A DNA stretch of 64,000 bases, from contig CAWFGW010000012.1 in the NCBI GenBank assembly GCA_963815495.1, forward strand, positions 1 to 64,000, written 5' to 3'. A model generated the notes under the pieces. That model was not told the origin of the DNA and did not search any database. It saw only the letters and a list, made by a program, of their open reading frames with translations. Within the stretch, counting starts at the first letter, position 1, and each line of letters begins with the position of its first letter. Below are positions 1 to 8,105 of the stretch, one piece after another. Origin of the DNA: CAWFGW01 sp963815495 (GTDB lineage: Bacteria > Bacteroidota > Bacteroidia > Cytophagales > JAAEPT01). The position numbers and the translations under genes were made by a program.

Positions 1-1
1 T

Positions 2-142
2 GTACAAATACATGGTGGCTATGGTTTGATGAAAGAATTTCATGTCGAGCGTTTCTACCGAGACCAGCGTTTACTCCAAATAGGTGAAGGAACTTCAGAG
101 ATACAACGTATGGTGATTTCGAGGTATATTTTGAAGGATTAA
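2..142 (+). CDS. acyl-CoA dehydrogenase, C-terminal end (partial)
   Basis: Only the last 46 codons lie in the window; the gene starts upstream. The frame reads QIHGGYG, then ERFYRDQRLLQIGEGTSEIQ, then RYILKD and a TAA stop. This is the C-terminal four-helix part of the acyl-CoA dehydrogenase family, including the IGEGTSEIQ motif near the FAD/CoA site. The family oxidises acyl-CoA thioesters to enoyl-CoA with FAD in the cytoplasm. Substrate chain length cannot be told from this fragment. Confidence 0.9.
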   Translation, partial: VQIHGGYGLMKEFHVERFYRDQRLLQIGEGTSEIQRMVISRYILKD

Positions 143-158
143 ATCAGGCAAAAAAAAC

Positions 159-190
159 CTTCGTAGAGTTTATGATGTGACTCTACGAAG
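159..190. terminator. inverted repeat after the acyl-CoA dehydrogenase gene
   Basis: A perfect 10-bp stem (159-168 with 181-190) and a 12-base loop begin 17 bases after the stop codon. There is no T-run on the plus-strand side, but seven A residues at 151-157 would give a T-run for reverse-strand transcripts. It may end transcription in either direction; the evidence is structural only. Confidence 0.4.
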
Positions 191-292
191 TAATAAAGAA
201 ATTAGAAACTCCATCTTGACACTAAAACTATTCCCCCATTAATTTTTAAACAGTTTAGAATTTTGGGATGTTAGTGGTTTCAAATTGAAAAT

Positions 293-1081
293 ATGTTTTC
301 CAGCGAAATAGATCATCCTTATCAGCGTAGACAAGAAGTTGTTTTTTTAATCCTTTCGGGTTTTTTCTTAGGCTCATTAACGATGCTGAATATTTTAGGG
401 TTATCCAAAATCATTGAAATACCTTTTTTCGGTAAAACACTTCCCCTAACCATGGGCGTTTTACCTTATCCACTTACTTTTTTATGCACCGATTTCATTA
501 GTGAGATTTATGGAAAAAAAAGAGCGAATACTGTAGTTTGGGTAGGGTTAGCATTAAATATATGGGTGTTGTTTATTGTTTGGCTTGGAAGTATTTTGCC
601 TCCCCACACCCAATTTTTTGATGAAGCCGGTAAATTGATTATTCCAGAAACTATCCATGGTGCACCAAATACCAAAGCAATGCCCTTGCCTGGTTATGTG
701 TTCTATGAAATTAAAAACATGACTTTGGCTGCTACCTTTGGATCCATGCTTGCTTATTTACTTGCTCAGTTTATCGATGTACATATTTTTCATGCCTTAA
801 AACGATTTACAAAGGGCAAACATCTCTGGTTACGAAATAATGGTTCAACCCTGATTAGTCAGTTCGTTGATAGTTTCGCAGTAATACTCATAGCCCACTA
901 CACAGCTAATGCGTTTCAACTTGAAGGAAACCCAGAAGCAATGACCATGTTATTGAGTTATATTTTTACAGGCTATGCATTTAAATTTATTGCCGCATTG
1001 CTAGACACCCTCCCTTTTTATATTGGCACCAAATGGCTAACGCGTTATTTAGGAATTAATCCAAATGATGGTTATGAGTAG
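293..1081 (+). CDS. queuosine precursor transporter, YhhQ/VUT family
   Basis: The 262-residue polytopic inner-membrane protein has about six hydrophobic segments. It matches the YhhQ family in the early LTMLNILGLSKI stretch, the PLTFLCTDFISEIYGKK motif near residue 65, and the SQFVDSFAVILIAHY segment near residue 190. Family members import preQ0/preQ1-type precursors of the tRNA base queuosine. queA, a later enzyme of that pathway, lies at the far end of this window, so the organism at least modifies tRNA with queuosine. The gene stands alone; the 128 bases downstream are short A-rich spacer. Exact substrate is inferred from the family. Confidence 0.85.
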   Translation: MFSSEIDHPYQRRQEVVFLILSGFFLGSLTMLNILGLSKIIEIPFFGKTLPLTMGVLPYPLTFLCTDFISEIYGKKRANTVVWVGLALNIWVLFIVWLGSILPPHTQFFDEAGKLIIPETIHGAPNTKAMPLPGYVFYEIKNMTLAATFGSMLAYLLAQFIDVHIFHALKRFTKGKHLWLRNNGSTLISQFVDSFAVILIAHYTANAFQLEGNPEAMTMLLSYIFTGYAFKFIAALLDTLPFYIGTKWLTRYLGINPNDGYE

Positions 1082-1209
1082 GTTTAAGTAGAAAGAAGTA
1101 ATGTAGAAGGTAAAAAGAAAGTTTACTACTGAAATAAACCGCTAAAAGCTAACTTCTAATAGCTTAAAGATGACAAAAACACTAATTTCGCTTTCCAAAA
1201 CTACAAAAT

Positions 1210-2061
1210 ATGAAAATAGCCATACAAGGAGGTAAAGCGTCCTTTCACGATATAGCAGCCCATCGCCTATTTAAAGACGATGAATTAGTAACTGTTTCCT
1301 GTGATTCTTTTAAAGAAGTATGTGAAAAGTTAAAGTCCCGAAAAGTGGATTATGCATTGATGGCTATTGAAAATAGTATTGCTGGGAGTATCTTACACAA
1401 CTATGGGCTAATTGAAAGTTATAATTTTAAAATTGTTGGGGAGGAAAAATTACGGATCAAACAAAATTTGATGGTTCTTCCAGGTCAAAAAATTGAAGCT
1501 ATTGATAAAGCTATGTCACATTACATGGCTTTGCTTCAATGCAAAGAGTTTTTTCAAGATCATCCACATATCAAGTTAGAGGAGTATCATGACACGGCAG
1601 ATGCAGCCAAATACATAAGAGAAAATAACTTAAAAGGGGTTGGAGCAATAGCTGGTGAAATGGCTGCAAAACTATACAATTTGGAAATCATTGCTCCGAG
1701 CATCGAAACCATGAAACTTAATTACACCAGTTTTTTTGTGCTTTCCCGCTCAACAAAATCACCTTTTGAAAGAAATGATTCCAACAAAACCACTATTAGT
1801 TTTGAGTTACCTCATGAAGCAGGAAGTCTTTCTAAGTCGCTTAACATCATCAATGAATTTGGAATCAGCTTAACCAAAATTCAGTCTGTACCTATTTTAG
1901 GTAAACCAGATCAGTACCGTTTTTATATCGATTGCATTTGGCAAGATCGAGCAGTGGCTATTAAGTGTTTAGCAAAATTGAAAAATTACTGTACCTCGTT
2001 AAATGTGATGGGCTATTATCGTAATTGTGAAATTCCAGACATCAGTTTTGGAGGGTATTGA
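1210..2061 (+). CDS. pheA: prephenate dehydratase
   Basis: This is a 283-residue monofunctional enzyme: a prephenate dehydratase domain (about 1-180) followed by an ACT domain (about 193-275), with no chorismate mutase fused. It converts prephenate to phenylpyruvate in phenylalanine synthesis. Family signatures are MKIAIQGGKASFH at the start, MAIENSIAGSI near residue 57, and the ACT stretch EAGSLSKSLNIINEFGISLT that would bind phenylalanine for feedback control. The usual Thr-Arg-Phe catalytic motif reads Y-T-S-F here (about residue 174), so its arginine is replaced by serine. The aminotransferase and tyrA that often follow pheA in this phylum are absent. Confidence 0.9.
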   Translation: MKIAIQGGKASFHDIAAHRLFKDDELVTVSCDSFKEVCEKLKSRKVDYALMAIENSIAGSILHNYGLIESYNFKIVGEEKLRIKQNLMVLPGQKIEAIDKAMSHYMALLQCKEFFQDHPHIKLEEYHDTADAAKYIRENNLKGVGAIAGEMAAKLYNLEIIAPSIETMKLNYTSFFVLSRSTKSPFERNDSNKTTISFELPHEAGSLSKSLNIINEFGISLTKIQSVPILGKPDQYRFYIDCIWQDRAVAIKCLAKLKNYCTSLNVMGYYRNCEIPDISFGGY

Positions 2062-2084
2062 TTTAAGATAGAAGGATTAAACAG

Positions 2085-2215
2085 AGAAGAAACAAGATGC
2101 AAGAGCCAAGATTGAGCATTTGAATCTCATCTGCAATTTATTCCTCCTAATCACTCATCTTACTTCTTTCTAACTTTTTGTCGTTTGCTCATCTCAAATC
2201 TCAGTACTTCCTACT
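2085..2215. repeat. intergenic repeat, copy 1 of a family
   Basis: The spacer between pheA and the FKBP gene holds AACAAGATGCAAGAGCCAAG at 2090 and CATCTCAAATCTCAGTACTT near 2190. Close variants recur at 45762-45838 and, on the reverse strand, at 47711-47813. No protein is encoded. It looks like a dispersed intergenic repeat rather than unique spacer. Confidence 0.5.
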
Positions 2216-2293
2216 TTTAGAAATAAGAAATTAAAATTCGATACGTTTATACAAAAATCATTAATTTACACACTCAACAGATAACCCTATTTT

Positions 2294-3025
2294 ATGAAAA
2301 AAATAATTGTTTTGGCGGCTGTTTTTGCTAGTTTAAATGGATTTGCTCAATCAAAAAAAGAATTAAAGAGCGAAGTGTCTAAATTAAAAGCTCAAATAAC
2401 CGAATTAGAAAAAGAAGTAGAAGTGGATATGGAAGATGAAAAACAAAAATTAAGTTACGCTTTAGGTGCAAACATCGCTCAAAGTTTAATGTCACAAGGG
2501 CTTGATGATCTTGATACTGAAGTGTTTTTGAAAGGTATGAATGATGCAAAAAATGATTCTTCACAAATGAGCGATGAAGAAGCACAGATGGTTATTCAAT
2601 CTGTAATGCAAAAAAAGCAAGAAGCAAAAGCACAAGAGGCAACGAAAGAAGGTAGAGAGTTTTTAGCTAAAAATGCTACCAGAGAAGAAGTTACCGTAAT
2701 GCCTAGTGGCTTACAGTATGAAGTTTTAGTTAAAGGAAATGGTCCAAAGCCAACAACTAACGACAAAGTAAAAGTACACTACCACGGTACTTTATTAGAC
2801 GGAACTGTTTTTGATAGCTCTGTTTTACGTGGTGAGCCAATTGAATTTCCTGTTACAGGAGTTATCCAGGGATGGGTAGAAGCATTACAGTTAATGCCAA
2901 TGGGTAGTAAGTGGAAATTATATATCCCTTACGACTTAGCTTATGGCGAGCGAGGAGCTGGTGGAAAAATCGGCCCTTACGCTACTTTGATATTTGAAGT
3001 TGAATTGTTAGAGGTTATTGAATAA
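2294..3025 (+). CDS. FKBP-type peptidyl-prolyl isomerase, exported (FkpA/Mip-like)
   Basis: A signal peptide (MKKIIVLAAVFASLNGFAQ) is followed by a charged coiled-coil (about 22-50), an FKBP N-terminal dimerisation region (about 50-125, KLSYALGANIAQSL) and a C-terminal FKBP domain (about 130-243). The FKBP domain has the motifs VKVHYHGTLLDGTVFDSS, VIQGWVEALQLMPMGSKWKL and YATLIFEVELL. It catalyses proline cis-trans isomerisation and probably chaperones outer-membrane or secreted proteins in the periplasm. At 243 residues it has the usual length for this architecture. It is monocistronic and ends at a strong hairpin shared with the convergent psd gene. Confidence 0.92.
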   Translation: MKKIIVLAAVFASLNGFAQSKKELKSEVSKLKAQITELEKEVEVDMEDEKQKLSYALGANIAQSLMSQGLDDLDTEVFLKGMNDAKNDSSQMSDEEAQMVIQSVMQKKQEAKAQEATKEGREFLAKNATREEVTVMPSGLQYEVLVKGNGPKPTTNDKVKVHYHGTLLDGTVFDSSVLRGEPIEFPVTGVIQGWVEALQLMPMGSKWKLYIPYDLAYGERGAGGKIGPYATLIFEVELLEVIE

Positions 3026-3045
3026 CCAACTTGTTTGAAATGAAT

Positions 3046-3081
3046 AAAAAAGGCTTCTAGAAATTCTAGAAGCCTTTTTTT
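3046..3081. terminator. bidirectional terminator between FKBP and psd genes
   Basis: A 12-bp perfect stem (3051-3062 with 3064-3075) is flanked by an A-run on the left and a T-run on the right, giving an intrinsic terminator in both directions. It overlaps the psd stop codon (3080-3082) on the reverse strand. Confidence 0.9.
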
Positions 3082-3739
3082 ATGCTAAATGAGCAATTAC
3101 AGTTTCGCCACCGACCATTTTTTGCTCTAAGTCGACTAATATTTTTGCATCGGTAGGTAAGAAAACATCAATTCGAGAGCCAAACTTAATAAAACCAAAT
3201 TCTTCTCCTTGAACAACGCTATCATTTTCGTTCACATACCAACAAATTCTTCTCGCTAGTGCACCAGCAATTTGTCTAAATAATATTGGGGTTCCCTCGT
3301 TTGTTTCAACAACTAAAGTAGTGCGTTCATTATCGGTACTGGACTTTGGGTGCCATGCGACTAAATATTTACCAGGATGATACTTAAAGTATTTCACAAT
3401 ACCTGAAACAGGATTCCTATTCACATGCACATTTATAGGTGACATAAAGATAGAGATTTGTTTACGCTTGTCGTTAAAATATTCCGTTTCAACAACTTCT
3501 TCAATCACTACAACTTTTCCATCTGCGGGGGCTATAATGTGATTGGCGTTAATAACCGTTTTTTTATTAGGGCTTCTAAAAAACTGTAGCACTATTAAAA
3601 AAAGAAATATCGACAAGGCAACAATAAACTTTTGACTTATTGGCCACTCATTTAAAAACTGTACCGCTCCGTAAATTGAAGCGGTACATAAAACAAATAA
3701 TTTACCGAGCAATGTATGCCCTTCCTTATGTATTGTCAT
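3080..3739 (-). CDS. psd: phosphatidylserine decarboxylase proenzyme
   Basis: This is a 219-residue short (PSD-A type) decarboxylase that turns phosphatidylserine into phosphatidylethanolamine at the inner membrane. Two hydrophobic segments lie in the first 60 residues. The motif APADGKVVVIEE (about 72) and the histidine-rich SPINVHVNRNP and YHPGKYLVAWHPKS stretches follow. The self-cleavage site is F-G-S-R (about 193-196), where serine becomes the pyruvoyl group. It is the last gene of a reverse-strand operon. Its ATG overlaps the gdhA stop by one base (TAATG), so the two are translationally coupled. cdsA two genes upstream supplies the precursor CDP-diacylglycerol. Confidence 0.93.
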   Translation of the reverse strand: MTIHKEGHTLLGKLFVLCTASIYGAVQFLNEWPISQKFIVALSIFLFLIVLQFFRSPNKKTVINANHIIAPADGKVVVIEEVVETEYFNDKRKQISIFMSPINVHVNRNPVSGIVKYFKYHPGKYLVAWHPKSSTDNERTTLVVETNEGTPILFRQIAGALARRICWYVNENDSVVQGEEFGFIKFGSRIDVFLPTDAKILVDLEQKMVGGETVIAHLA

Positions 3740-5013
3740 TAGAACCCTCCTCTGTATTTGAGTGTTTGTGCTACTTTATCTATCGCTACAATATAAGCAG
3801 CAATTCTCATAGAAACATTATGCTCCTCCATAGTCTTATACACTTTGTGGAAAGCTTCTGTCAAAATACGTTCATTTCTACGATTTACCCGCTCTAAATC
3901 CCACTTATAACCTAACCGGTTTTGTACCCATTCAAAATAAGAAACTGTCACGCCACCCGCATTGGCTAGAATATCTGGTACCACTAAAATATCTTTATTA
4001 GCAATAATATCGTCAGCTTTTGCTGAAGTGGGGCCGTTTGCACCTTCAACAATTAATTTTGCTTGAATTTTTTCCGCATTATGAATTGTGATAACATCTT
4101 CCAAAGCTGCTGGGATAAGAATATCTACTTTGGCTGTTAAAAGTTCTTCAGATAACATCTGCTCAGCGCCATCAAAACCACGAAGCGTACCATTATTTGC
4201 TTTTGAATACGCGATAGCTTTCAAAATATCAATTCCATTGTCATTCCAGTAAGCACCAGAAATATCACTAATAGCTTTAATTTTCACCCCACTTTCACAT
4301 AATAGTTGCGCTGCCCAAGAACCAACATTACCAAAACCTTGAACCGCTGCTGTAACTTGGTTTGGCTTCAATTTTAACTTTTCAAGAGCATTTAAAGTCG
4401 AAACCATCACACCTCGCCCCGTAGCCTCAGCTCTACCAAGTGATCCTCCCATTACCAAAGGTTTACCAGTAACTACTGCTGGTGATGTTTTTCCTTTTGC
4501 TTTAGAGTACTCATCCATCAGCCAAGCCATCACCTTATCATTTGTCCCAACATCTGGAGCTGGTATATCTCTATCAGGACCAAATACATCTACCATAGAT
4601 AACGTATATGCCCTAGTCAATCGTTCTAATTCACCTGCTGACATCGATCGGGGATCACATTTTATACCACCTTTAGCTCCACCATAAGGTATATCGACTA
4701 CAGCACATTTCCATGTCATCCAAGCTGCCAAAGCTTTCACCTCATCTATATTTACCCCTAAGTCATATCTTATCCCACCTTTTGATGGGCCTAAAATATC
4801 CGAGTGTATAATGCGATAACCTTCAAAAACCTGCATACTTTCATCATCCATAGTAATGGGTAATGAAACCAACACCTGCCTTGAGGGCGATTTTAAAACA
4901 TTGTAAGTATCTCTATCAAGTCCTAATATTTCCGCTGCAATATTAAAGCGCGACATCATTGACTCAAATGGATTTAAATGATCTTTGATTGGGGCGGGTT
5001 CTATGTATGTCAT
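3739..5013 (-). CDS. gdhA: glutamate dehydrogenase (Glu/Leu/Phe/Val dehydrogenase family)
   Basis: The 424-residue NAD(P)-dependent enzyme interconverts glutamate and 2-oxoglutarate plus ammonia. The substrate domain carries GPSKGGIRYD and the active-site lysine motif PYGGAKGGIKCDP (about 110-122). The Rossmann domain has the GFGNVG nucleotide-binding loop (about 225) and ends with the family motif ILANAGGVTVSYFEW. Length is typical of the hexameric class. It sits between cdsA (47 bases upstream) and psd (1-base overlap), an unusual place for a nitrogen-metabolism gene. Cofactor choice (NAD or NADP) cannot be fixed from sequence alone. Confidence 0.92.
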   Translation of the reverse strand: MTYIEPAPIKDHLNPFESMMSRFNIAAEILGLDRDTYNVLKSPSRQVLVSLPITMDDESMQVFEGYRIIHSDILGPSKGGIRYDLGVNIDEVKALAAWMTWKCAVVDIPYGGAKGGIKCDPRSMSAGELERLTRAYTLSMVDVFGPDRDIPAPDVGTNDKVMAWLMDEYSKAKGKTSPAVVTGKPLVMGGSLGRAEATGRGVMVSTLNALEKLKLKPNQVTAAVQGFGNVGSWAAQLLCESGVKIKAISDISGAYWNDNGIDILKAIAYSKANNGTLRGFDGAEQMLSEELLTAKVDILIPAALEDVITIHNAEKIQAKLIVEGANGPTSAKADDIIANKDILVVPDILANAGGVTVSYFEWVQNRLGYKWDLERVNRRNERILTEAFHKVYKTMEEHNVSMRIAAYIVAIDKVAQTLKYRGGF

Positions 5014-5060
5014 ATCTCTTGTTCCTTTATTTCGGGGGATTTTACGACAACTAAATACAA

Positions 5061-5879
5061 TTAGTTATCAAATAAAACTAAGTAGGTGGTAATAAACGGA
5101 ATAGACAAAAACAAACCGTCAAAGCGATCTAAAAAACCACCGTGACCTGGTAGTATTGTCCCTGAATCTTTGATATCAAAACTCCGTTTTAGAAGTGACT
5201 CCACCAAATCACCTAAACCACCACAAACTACTATTATAACAGCCAACACAATCCATTGTTGTAATTGAAATATAGGAAAATATCGGCTTAAAACATAAGC
5301 CATTCCTATTGCAAAAAACATTGCACCAAAACTTCCCTCCCAAGTCTTTTTAGGAGAAATGCGCTCAAATAATTTTGTTCTGCCAAACAATCTTCCTGAG
5401 AAATAAGCAAAGGTATCACTAGTCCAAAGTAATAGAATAATTCCTAACATAATCTCCCAGTGATATTCACCGTCTACAATTGTACTAAAATGCAATAATG
5501 CAGATGGAAGAGCAATGTAAATAATACTTAAAAAAGAAAAAGCAATATTCGTAAATGGCTCTTCTTTTTTTCTGAATAATTCTACAAAAAAAACGATGGA
5601 TGAAAGCGGTATGAGTATCATTAGATACTTGATAGGCAACAAATCTTTTACAATACCATAACTCAAAAAAAGTAAGGTGTTAGCAATTATTATTGTAAAT
5701 AACTTATTGGGAATTGTTTTATTTTTTACCAAATCCAAAAACTCCCACAGACATAGATTTAGTAACAAAAATGTTATTAGGAGATAGGTATATTCATGAA
5801 AAGTTATCCCTAGCACAAAAACAGACGTACCAATGAGACCTGTGATTACACGTTGTTTGAAATTCGAACTATTACTCAA
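5061..5879 (-). CDS. cdsA: phosphatidate cytidylyltransferase (CDP-diglyceride synthase)
   Basis: The 272-residue integral membrane enzyme has about eight hydrophobic segments. It makes CDP-diacylglycerol from phosphatidate and CTP, the branch point of phospholipid synthesis. The family signature is complete near the C-terminus: SLLKRSFDIKDSGTILPGHG, followed directly by GFLDRFD. The PKKTWEG motif sits near residue 177. Its start overlaps the end of the DUF2007 gene by 8 bases, and gdhA and psd follow in the same direction, so it is part of one operon with psd. Confidence 0.93.
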   Translation of the reverse strand: MSNSSNFKQRVITGLIGTSVFVLGITFHEYTYLLITFLLLNLCLWEFLDLVKNKTIPNKLFTIIIANTLLFLSYGIVKDLLPIKYLMILIPLSSIVFFVELFRKKEEPFTNIAFSFLSIIYIALPSALLHFSTIVDGEYHWEIMLGIILLLWTSDTFAYFSGRLFGRTKLFERISPKKTWEGSFGAMFFAIGMAYVLSRYFPIFQLQQWIVLAVIIVVCGGLGDLVESLLKRSFDIKDSGTILPGHGGFLDRFDGLFLSIPFITTYLVLFDN

Positions 5880-6081
5880 AACGTATTTCTTTGTTTATAA
5901 TATTAATGGCCTCTAGCACATCTTCTTGTGAAACCAATACTTCAACCTGTCCTATGGTATAAGCACTATCCCTTTTATTCATCTGAATGCAGGCAATGCC
6001 ATAGTTCGAAAGCGCTTGTTCCACCAAAGCTGCTTGATACTCATGATTGCTTGAAAATACCTTTTTCCATTTACTTTTCAT
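5872..6081 (-). CDS. DUF2007 small protein
   Basis: The 69-residue soluble protein begins KWKKVFSSNHEYQAALVEQA and ends with VEVLVSQEDVLEAINIINKE, the beta-alpha-beta pattern of DUF2007 (often called putative signal-transducing protein, with little direct evidence). No catalytic residues are apparent. It sits between the CPBP protease gene (one base apart) and cdsA (8-base overlap), so it is translated with phospholipid and membrane genes. Its role there is unknown. Confidence 0.8.
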   Translation of the reverse strand: MKSKWKKVFSSNHEYQAALVEQALSNYGIACIQMNKRDSAYTIGQVEVLVSQEDVLEAINIINKEIRFE

Positions 6082-6082
6082 G

Positions 6083-7024
6083 TCAAGTACTCTTATTTTT
6101 TGCCCACATCTTTTTTAAATAAAGGAAAACAGCAATAATTAACCCAGAGGATACTATAAAAATCACTAATTGATTTTGCTCCATTCCTCCTATAGGTATA
6201 TCTGTATCAGACATCCCATAGCGATAGACAAAAAACAAGGACAAACTATTATTAACTAAATGCCCCACAATTGGTATCCACAAATTTTGTGAATAATAAT
6301 ATAAATAGCCAAAAAGCACTCCCAGCACTAACCGAGGTAAAAAGCTAAAAAACTGCATATGTATTGCTCCAAAAACAAAAGCGGTTACAACAATACCAAC
6401 ATGAGCATTTCTGAATAAGTTAATGAAAAGTGGCTGCAATACACCTCTAAAAGTCAATTCCTCACCAACTGCTGCTAAGACTCCTATAATTAAAAGGCCA
6501 ACTAGAAACTCGGTCAACGAACTAAAGTGTGTTATTACCTGAGTTAATGCAGCAATTTGTTTTTCAGAACTTCGTGCCCAACTTTCAAAACCTGATAAAA
6601 AATCAGGGAATTGTACTGTCTGATTCCATTCTGCCAATACACTGCTTAACGGCAACACAAAAATCATCATCACAAACACATTGGAAAAGCTAGCAATAGC
6701 CACTTGTGAATTATCGTTCCAAGAATCATAATATAAAGGAAATGAAGTTCTTGCTATGAACAACAAAGGGAAAATCAAAAAACACACTAAAGAATTTGCT
6801 GCCTGAACTAATAATAAAGGCATTCCCAGTCCGAGGTTATCTTCTGGATGCAACACCGCATTTGCCATCACAGTCATATCCTCTCCAAAATAATACATAT
6901 AGACTAGCGCACTCATTAGTTGTCCGACCATAAAACCGAGAAAGAGATATAAAATGAATTTTAAAAAAACTGATAAGTAGTATGCTCTATTAAAAGGGCT
7001 TTCTGATTCAGAATATTCGGTCAT
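6083..7024 (-). CDS. CPBP-family intramembrane glutamic endopeptidase
   Basis: This 313-residue polytopic membrane protein carries the three CPBP (Abi/Rce1) motifs: GEELTFRG (about 188-195, the EExxxR core), FGAIHMQFF (about 220) and HLVNNSLS (about 258, with the final conserved His/Asn). Family members cut substrates inside the membrane. It is the first gene of the reverse-strand operon leading to DUF2007, cdsA, gdhA and psd. The gap to the divergent dus gene is 88 bases and holds both promoters. The substrate cannot be predicted. Confidence 0.85.
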   Translation of the reverse strand: MTEYSESESPFNRAYYLSVFLKFILYLFLGFMVGQLMSALVYMYYFGEDMTVMANAVLHPEDNLGLGMPLLLVQAANSLVCFLIFPLLFIARTSFPLYYDSWNDNSQVAIASFSNVFVMMIFVLPLSSVLAEWNQTVQFPDFLSGFESWARSSEKQIAALTQVITHFSSLTEFLVGLLIIGVLAAVGEELTFRGVLQPLFINLFRNAHVGIVVTAFVFGAIHMQFFSFLPRLVLGVLFGYLYYYSQNLWIPIVGHLVNNSLSLFFVYRYGMSDTDIPIGGMEQNQLVIFIVSSGLIIAVFLYLKKMWAKNKST

Positions 7025-7063
7025 CTAATAATTAGTTAAAGCACAGACTTCATTTTTTAATCT

Positions 7064-7094
7064 TTGAAGTCCTTAATTTAATCCTGTAAATTTA
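7064..7094 (+). promoter_or_regulatory. candidate promoter for dus
   Basis: TTG at 7064-7066 is separated by 20 bases from TAAATTTA at 7087-7094, one base off the Bacteroidota consensus TAnnTTTG. It lies 19 bases before the TTG start of dus, in the divergent gap. Pattern match only. Confidence 0.4.
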
Positions 7095-7112
7095 CAGAAA
7101 AATTAAAGCCAA

Positions 7113-8105
7113 TTGGTAAAGATAAAGAATATAGAATTAGGCGACTTTCCGCTTTTGCTCGCGCCAATGGAAGATGTGAGTGACCCTCCATTCAGAGCCG
7201 TTTGCAAAGAAAATGGTGCTGATTTAATGTATACAGAATTTATTTCTGCAGATGGTTTAATTCGAGATGCTGAAAAAAGTGTGCAAAAACTAGACATCTA
7301 TGATTATGAACGACCAATAGGCATTCAAATTTTTGGCGATAAAATAGATGCCATGCGTGAGGCTGCCGCAATTGCTGAAGCTGCTAGACCAGAACTAATT
7401 GATATCAACTATGGATGTCCAGTTAAGAAGGTCGCTTGCAAAGGTGCTGGTGCTGGTATTCTAAAAGACATTGACAAGATGGAGCGTATGACTGCTGAAA
7501 TTGTTAAGCAAGTCCAACTACCCGTCACAGTCAAAACCAGATTAGGCTGGGATGATGACACTATTAAAATAGTGGAAGTAGCTAAGCGACTACAAGGTGT
7601 GGGTATTCAGGCATTAACCATTCACGGGAGAACTCGCGTTCAAATGTACAAAGGAGAAGCCAACTGGAACCCCATTGCAGAAGTGAAAAATCACCCAGAC
7701 ATTCACATTCCCATTTTTGGAAATGGTGATATTGATTCTCCAGAAAAAGCCTTAGAATACAAAAACAAATATGGCGTAGACGGCATCATGATTGGTCGCG
7801 CTGCCATTGGTTACCCATGGATTTTTAATGAAATAAAACACTACCTGAAAACAGGTGAGAAACTAGCTCCACCTTCCTTGGAAGAGCGTATTGATGTTTG
7901 CCGAAGACACTTAAACTTTTCAATCGAATGGAAAGGTGAACGTTTAGGTACTTTTGAAATGAGGAGACATTACACGAGCTATTTTAAGAACATACCAAAT
8001 TTCAAAGAGTTTAGGATGCGACTCGTTTTGGCTGACACACAGCAAGAAACATTAGCTATTTTAGATGAAATCGCTTATCACTATTCATCATTCGTATTTG
8101 AATGA
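7113..8105 (+). CDS. dus: tRNA-dihydrouridine synthase
   Basis: The 330-residue FMN-dependent enzyme reduces uridine to dihydrouridine in tRNA D-loops. It opens with PLLLAPMEDVSDPPFR, has the DINYGCPVKKV motif with the catalytic cysteine (about 105), the VKTRLGWDD phosphate-binding strand (about 145), LTIHGRTR (about 174) and GNGDI plus MIGRAAIGYPWIF near 205-230. The start is TTG at 7113; no upstream ATG is in frame and this gives the normal family N-terminus. The next gene overlaps it by ATGA, so the two are cotranslated. Confidence 0.93.
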   Translation: MVKIKNIELGDFPLLLAPMEDVSDPPFRAVCKENGADLMYTEFISADGLIRDAEKSVQKLDIYDYERPIGIQIFGDKIDAMREAAAIAEAARPELIDINYGCPVKKVACKGAGAGILKDIDKMERMTAEIVKQVQLPVTVKTRLGWDDDTIKIVEVAKRLQGVGIQALTIHGRTRVQMYKGEANWNPIAEVKNHPDIHIPIFGNGDIDSPEKALEYKNKYGVDGIMIGRAAIGYPWIFNEIKHYLKTGEKLAPPSLEERIDVCRRHLNFSIEWKGERLGTFEMRRHYTSYFKNIPNFKEFRMRLVLADTQQETLAILDEIAYHYSSFVFE

